Below, piece by piece: positions 58,363 to 64,000 of a stretch of DNA of 64,000 bases. How positions within the stretch are numbered: position 1 is the stretch's first letter; the number at the start of each line of letters is the position of its first letter. The notes under the pieces are model-generated. The model saw only the letters and a program-made list of their open reading frames with translations, made no database searches and had not been told where the DNA came from. The position numbers and the translations under genes were made by a program. The stretch covers positions 16,593,537-16,657,536 of the forward strand of contig NC_064767.1 of the NCBI RefSeq assembly GCF_011397635.1. The letters are read 5' to 3'. Origin of the DNA: Epinephelus fuscoguttatus (taxonomy: Eukaryota; Chordata; Actinopteri; Perciformes; Serranidae).

Positions 58363-59300
58363 ATCCCCTAATATACGACCAAATGTTAGTCGACCAGAAA
58401 AGTCATTACTCGGCAAGATTTCATTGGTCGCTTAGTCGCAGAAAAACAAACAAACATAAAACTCTATTAGAAGCTGCCCCTTGTCAAATGGATTAAAACC
58501 TATAGGACTGGACCATGTGGGAATTTAATTTGACAGGACAGACACAGGAAGTGGCCATGCTCAGCGGTCAGACAGGAGTCACGTTACAAACCAATCACAG
58601 CCGACAGATATCTTTCCCTTCTTCTGTAAATATTCAGTCTGATAAATACGGAAAAGTTGATCATGTTAGTGCAGGGCTACCCAGAGCTTTACATCTGTCC
58701 CACGGACGATAGGCCTACACACTTATAAACAGCGCCTGGAAGAAGATCAGCTCTGCACTCAGGATTTTAGGTAAATAGGCTGTACGATGCTTGTTAAGGT
58801 TGCTTAGCGACCTCAGATGCAACCTGCCGCCGTGCTCTTGAAAGCTGGCACTAAACAGGCGCCTAAAAGTAGCACCCAGCGCCAGACCTAGGTGGTTAAA
58901 GATGCTGCATGTATACGGCCTCTAATTTCCAGGGCTGGTACCTGCGGTTATTCCACAGGCTAGTTAATAACATGTCGGGCAGGAAATCCAAAGTGTGGGA
59001 TCATTTTGAGAAGGTGAAGGACGAACCCAAGGTGATATGTAAACTCATCTTCATTGGTGGACTACAAACATGACGTATCATCTGAAACATGGAGGTAGCT
59101 ACATGCCCATTAGCCACTTACTGTAGCATATCTTTCTCAGAGCTTGAAGTCAAACCATTGTGTTCCCCTGCCCAAAATATGTAATAAAAATAATAATATT
59201 AATTTTAATAATATTAGTTTCGTAAGCATGCAGGCAACTAGTCCACTAATGGCCCTAAATGTGGTCGACTAGAAAAATTTTTAGTTGGGGACAACCCTCC
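58363..59300. mobile_element. Second ZBED-type hAT remnant
   Basis: gttagtcgaccagaaaagtc near the left and the inverse of ggtcgactagaaaaattttt near 59261-59280 form matching subterminal regions. The interior holds a BED finger fragment. The exact ends and target duplication were not resolved. Confidence 0.55.
58972..59103 (+). pseudogene. BED zinc-finger fragment, frameshifted
   Basis: It opens MSGRKSKVWDHFEKVKDEPK then VICK. After a frame change it reads WWTTNMTYHLKHG, the second half of a BED finger. The second Cys is lost around the break. Confidence 0.7.
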
Positions 59301-59420
59301 ACAAAAGTCAAAAGTGCTTTAACCTTTGTAGAAAACTGTCATCATAGTAGGAAGCTGATAAATAAAATTGTTTTTAAGGCTTTTGATGTTTTCTGTGTTT
59401 TTTTTAATGCATGTCTGCAG

Positions 59421-59755
59421 TTTTTTGGGGAAGCAGTTCAGTCCCTAGGGACCTGGGTTGGGAACCGGAGGGTTGCTGGCTTAAGTCCCCATCCAGACCA
59501 CGTATAGTGTGTGGACTGGTAGCTGGAGAGTTGCCAGTTCACCTCCTGGGCACTGCCAAGGTGCCCTTTGCCAACTGCTTAAGGCGCCTGTCCATTAGCA
59601 GCCCCCTCACTCTGACATCTTTCCATTTAATTCATGTGTAGGTCCTGTTTGTGCATGTGAGTGTATTTCAGGCCTCAGTTTATATGAAAACAGAGCGAAA
59701 AAAATGAATTTCCCCTCGGGGATTAATAAAGTATATCTTCTTCAGTTACATTTTT
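59421..59755 (+). repeat. SINE-like repeat with tRNA-like head
   Basis: The head region ggaaccggagggttgctggc ttaagtcccc resembles a B box in context. The tail aatttcccctcggggattaa then taaagtatatcttcttc is a 3' end shared by many fish SINE/LINE pairs. The A box is weak. Confidence 0.5.
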
Positions 59756-60765
59756 GTGTTTAATTCTAAATAGATTTAGAGGAGCGCTATAAAAACACTG
59801 CCTCAGTTGAGAGAAATGAAAAGTCAACCACGTTTGCACCACCATGAAAACAAGTCACAGTTTCTGATAAACCTCTAGACAGAAGCACCATAAATCAGCA
59901 TTTAATAATGTAGCAACAGCTCAAATGTGCAGATCTCAGTCTGGAACAGACCCTCGCTGAAGGTGTGTATTATCACAGCTGAGACCACACGGCTGCTCTG
60001 CTGTTCAGGAAATTAGCCGAGCAGAGAGTGTAGGTTTCCCTGGATAATATTAGCATAAAGCCCTGCACCCTCTCCAGGTGTAGTTTGCTGGGGTGGAACT
60101 AATTTGGCTGTGCACAACAGTTACACAAAATTTAATTAGTCAGCTCCTTTCTGGCGGTTGGTAATGTTTGAAAGGCAAATATGCCATTCACAATGTGAAT
60201 AGCACACTGTTAACGATCAGAATCTCATCAGTGTCTTACAGCCTCACACAACTGTGATGCTGTCAGAGGAAAATGTGTGGTGCTATCTCACTGACGAGCT
60301 GCAGACTCAGTCAGCTGCCAAATAACAGAGACAGAAGAAAACATTCAGCGATATCTGCTCTGCTTTTTTATTGGCCATATCAATAAGAAATCTAATATAA
60401 CATTTCAGCTGTTTCCATTTGTAGTCAGTATAAAGGCAAGAAAAACAGAAATTTCCCCCTTGCATGTTGCCATGTCTGCTGATTCTCAGAAAGGGGGGAT
60501 TTGCTTAAAGGGTCCCTCTGGACTTTTCTTGTACACAAACAAAAGTTGTGTTTGCAACCAGTGTTTCTCACCACAGAGCACTGCATGTATCCTGGAGCTC
60601 TTACAAACATGTTGAAGTTATTTCTATGCTCATAAAGAATTTGCAAAGCTAATTTTCAAGTATTTCAATCTTTGTTTACAAGCTTGCAGTCCTCTTTTTG
60701 TTTCGTCTTTATTGCTGCATTGCAGCATATTTTGGCACATTACCACCACCTGCAGGTCAGGGAAT

Positions 60766-61034
60766 ATGGTAAATGGTAAATATGACTGCACTTGTATGGC
60801 CCATTCTAGTCTTCTCAAAGCACCCATTCACACATTGGTGGCCAAGGCTGCCATGCAAGGTGCAGTCTGCTGCTCAGTAACCATTCACGCACACTCACAC
60901 ACCAATGGAACAGACATCAGGAACAATTTGGGGTTCAGTATCTTGCCCATGATGCTGGGCTGGAGGAGCCAGGGGGATCGATCTTCCAATTAGTGAACAA
61001 CCCACTCTACCTCCTGAGCCACAGCCACCCCATT
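60766..61034 (-). repeat. tRNA-derived SINE-like repeat, reversed
   Basis: On the minus strand it starts ggtggctgtggctcaggagg then tagagtgg (A box) and has a B-box-like gaagatcgatcc. The body holds caatttggggttcagtatct and ggctgccatgcaaggtgca. It is a repeat I recognise from many fish genomes. Confidence 0.7.
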
Positions 61035-62320
61035 ACCACAATGCGAAACCACCGGCAGGAATGTGTATCCTGTCACTCATGTACAGTACATGTGCGTTCT
61101 CATTCACCTGGTTAACTTACTCATACTAAAACAGCCTATACACTCATAATGACTGAAGCCCTGTCTTCATCTGGACAGTAAATGTCAGGGGGTGGGGAAA
61201 AATCGATTCTTGGGTGCATCACAATGCTAAAACAGTAAGAATGATTTTTTAGTCTGTCCCAAACCTTAGTATGAAACCAACAGTACATAGTACTATTTCT
61301 GGGTGAAATATTACAGTGTGCAAAAACCTAACACTACACTGGCATAAGTATCCATGGGTTAACGTGATCATCCGCAGATGGATACAATCTGACGGCCAAC
61401 CCCCGGTTTAAAAGCTTGGGTATGGCAGCATTGTGGCTGTGAAGCTGATGGAAAAAGAGACCTGGACAAGAGCCACACTGTATGCAAGTAAATTCTGTTT
61501 TAATTAATCATGGATCATTACAAATACACTATGAATTAAAAGTAGAGAAAAATAAAGCATGTGTAGAAATAACAAATTTTGATGCATCAAAATGCATCCA
61601 TAATTTTGTAGTCCTAGTGTAGCCCTTTGAATCAAATTAAAACAACTTTTGAGGTGCCTGGAGACTCCCTAAAACAACTTCTGAGGTGCCTGGAGACTCC
61701 CCTAGTAAATGTACTTTGGACAACTTTTAATAGAATGTTAAAGAAAGCAGAACCGTGCGCAGAAATCCATGAATAAAAGAAAAAGTTCAACAAAACAATG
61801 TAAAGGAAAGAAGAAAAACTCACAGCTTCAGAACATACCATCTGCTCAGGTTTGCACAAGGTGAGCTAAACTGCTAACAAAGCGTTCAAAGAACGAACAA
61901 TGTCAAAGCGTTAAACTAATTTCTCTCAGTTACTGCTGATGACAACAGTTTATCTAAAGGCACATATGTGCACACGAGTGCACCTCCTGCAGAACAGCTT
62001 TCCCCTTCCTTCCACTTGACAGACACTCAAAGCTGTTTTCACTATCTTAAATTGAGCAGATGATGCACACCAACATCACAAAGAGAACAACAAAAAAATA
62101 ATCATAATGCTACACAACTGTTCAACCTAAACAAGCCCATGTGCTGCGATTTGACAGACTCACTTATCAGCTGAAACACTGGCCTGAAATGACTGATGAT
62201 TTAAAGGCGTGCAACAGTGATTTAGAATTGCACTTCCATTCAGTTGGGAGACTCACAAGAGACACATTTAAGAAGATAACGATCAAAACTGAAGCAACAG
62301 AGGTTAAGATTTTTTTTTTT
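61035..62320. other. adam12 intron with a small tandem duplication
   Basis: At 61640-61703 a unit of about 32 bases containing gaggtgcctggagactccc is present twice in a row. Nothing else was recognised. Confidence 0.7.
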
Positions 62321-62634
62321 TCGTGGTTTCCAGCTGGTCCAGCCATGGGGTCCACATTTCTCCTTAGTCATTAGTTCATGGCCCGCACAATTTATTACAT
62401 TCAGTGTCATACTTGTGTTTGGCCATGTCATCAAGCTAATTTGCTGTCTCTGTTAAGCAGCTGTTTGTTAGTCACTAACTCTTAAGCGAGAAACAGCACT
62501 TCAAAGTAGAAAGCTCTGTGGCAGAAATTCACTGTATTTCAAAATAAAGTGTTTTTTTTACAAACTCAATATGTTCATGAGTCACTGGCGGTCCATTCAG
62601 AGTGGAACCACAACCCACCAGTTGGGAACCACTG
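62321..62634. mobile_element. hAT-type element, second copy of the 12.7-kb family
   Basis: It shares ctggtccagccatggggtcc, ttctccttag, gtccattcag and ccaccagttgggaaccactg with 12676-12990, in the same orientation. The left end is eroded (about 13 of 17 matching the inverted right end), and the target duplication is lost in T runs. Confidence 0.82.
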
Positions 62635-62682
62635 TATTAGATTTTTTTTCCCCCAGTATGGGTCTGGTTTCAAAGACACTGA

Positions 62683-63665
62683 GGGCCGAATTCACAAAGA
62701 ATGAACTGCGGACGCTGATAGCACCTTGAATTGCACTTCACTTGCACCCGCAGTTTGCTCCGTCTTAACGTCCTATTCACAAAGGATATTGCACTCATGA
62801 TATACCAGCGCAAACACGCCCACAAAGTTTGGCAGCTGAGTGCAGTTTGCCCCTGATCTGCCCCTGACTGCAGTTAGCCACATGGCATGACATGGTAAGT
62901 GTTTGTCAAAGTACTGAATACTGTATACCCTCATGTAGTGATGTCTGCTGGTGAGTCAGTCTAACCATGTCGGATGGGGTGAGGCTGTGGATTTGACCAA
63001 GTCTGACCACTTTATCACTATTCCCTCTCACTTGGAGCTGTTTTTTCGTTATCTTTTGAATTTAATATGAATTATGGAACCGTTTTTCTTCACGTTTGTT
63101 TCCCCCGTTTCGTAAAATAAATTATTGAAAGTTGCTTTTGAAGCGCGTGACAGAAGTGCGTTTTGAGAACGACCGCAGACTGTCACCTGTTCAACGCATC
63201 AATATCTTCGGATGCCATTAAAGTAATAATGATTATAATAATAATGTCAAAATAATATTTACAGACTGATTTAACAGACGATCACTGCTGCCACGATCAC
63301 TGGAAAGTCTGGGCGAGAGGCTTCCACAGAGGAGCGCCCAGTTTGCATCAGCTTTCTAAAGACGTTATTTACTTCACTCAAACTGCGTGTGGCTATTAGC
63401 GCTGGTGTTAGTGAATTAGACGTTGTTTATCAATGAGGCTCATTTGCATAGAAAGGGGCAATTTTTGCACCAAATATATACATATTACCTCATTTAAATA
63501 CGTGCAAATAACACTGGAGCACCGAGACGTAATCTGCTTGGCAGCGCAGTTAGTGGAGCATTTCACCCTCAGCGCATGCTTTGTGAATTAGACGGTATCT
63601 GTTTGCTCCATTTTTACCGGTTTAGCGGCCGCAAAAGCCATGCAATCCTTTTGTGAATTTGGCCC
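62683..63665. mobile_element. Harbinger-like TIR element, 3-bp TGA duplication
   Basis: The ends gggccgaattcacaaag and (inverted) gggccaaattcacaaaag match. TGA lies at both borders (62680-62682 and 63666-63668), fitting a 3-bp target. The ends resemble those of 30456-32261. No coding frame was found. Confidence 0.7.
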
Positions 63666-63666
63666 T

Positions 63667-64000
63667 GAGGGTGCTTTCAGACCTAGAGTTTGCTTTGGTC
63701 TGAATCAGGGACTAATTTTGTTCCAAAGTTGCATAATTGCCAAGTTGGTTCGTGTTCTCACGGCAGCATTTACAAGCGGACCAGACCAAATGCCTTGTGC
63801 GAGAAAACTGCTCTTGATTGGTCAGAATTTCCATGCAGGGAAAAATCCAGGAAGTAAACAAAACGTTGAAGAAGAGTACATTAAGTACATTAATAATCCT
63901 CCAGGACTGTAACATGCTCATGTTTAACCCAAACAATGTGTCATGCGACTGCAGTTGGTTCAGATCCAGGTCGGAACACGTTCTCACCACAAACAAACTG
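63667..64000. mobile_element. DNA transposon copy B, cut by the window edge
   Basis: The left end gagggtgctttcagacct is the inverse of the right end of copy A (38850-39572). It abuts the right border of the 62683 element. It lacks about 210 bases that copy A has between gaagaagagtaca and taataatcctccag. Confidence 0.7.

Noticed and set aside
1..64000. CRISPR array, operon, integron or bacterial defence system
   Set aside because: Spliced vertebrate genes, SINE-like repeats and eukaryotic transposons throughout; no regularly spaced direct repeats with unique spacers and no prokaryotic coding density.

Overview
This window is vertebrate nuclear DNA. The genes are split into small GT-AG exons, introns are long, and the sequence is dense with DNA-transposon relics, tRNA-derived SINE-like repeats and CA/TG microsatellites. 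Several of these repeats are ones I recognise as common in teleost genomes. The two genes also sit together in vertebrates (DHX32 and ADAM12, human 10q26). A ray-finned fish, probably a percomorph, is the best guess. No species can be named.

Both genes lie on the minus strand. Positions 241-7786 hold a complete dhx32 coding sequence: 11 coding exons whose phases join without a break into 740 residues, close to the human length of 743. The product is a DEAH-box helicase relative whose motor motifs are degenerate, and in this copy more so than in human. Positions 12501-51740 hold the 3' part of adam12: 12 exons joining into 564 residues. These run from the last turn of the metalloprotease through the disintegrin, cysteine-rich, EGF-like and transmembrane parts to a proline-rich SH3-ligand tail. 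The exons for the signal peptide, prodomain and metalloprotease catalytic site were not found and should lie beyond 64000. FANK1, which lies between these genes in human, is not visible. Only about 4.7 kb separates the dhx32 start codon from the adam12 stop codon.

Most of the rest is adam12 intron, and it is a transposon graveyard. Eight insertions look hAT-like, with terminal inverted repeats; those at 24.15, 25.0, 42.1, 52.99 and 55.48 kb, and one at 12.7 kb, also show full or nearly full 8-bp target duplications. Several are nested: 24.0-24.8 kb, 53.0-53.6 kb and 55.1-56.1 kb. Two carry broken BED zinc-finger transposase fragments. Two further elements (30.1-32.7 kb and 46.5-47.5 kb) carry exon-like reading frames that end at good splice donors. 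A 44-bp perfect inverted repeat with a 97-bp loop sits at 45837-46021.

No tRNA, rRNA, CRISPR, viral gene or bacterial-type defence system was seen. The points most worth following are the degenerate Dhx32 motor, the open read-through after the adam12 EGF exon (the junction used for the secreted ADAM12-S form in human), the perfect hairpin, and the exon-carrying transposons.
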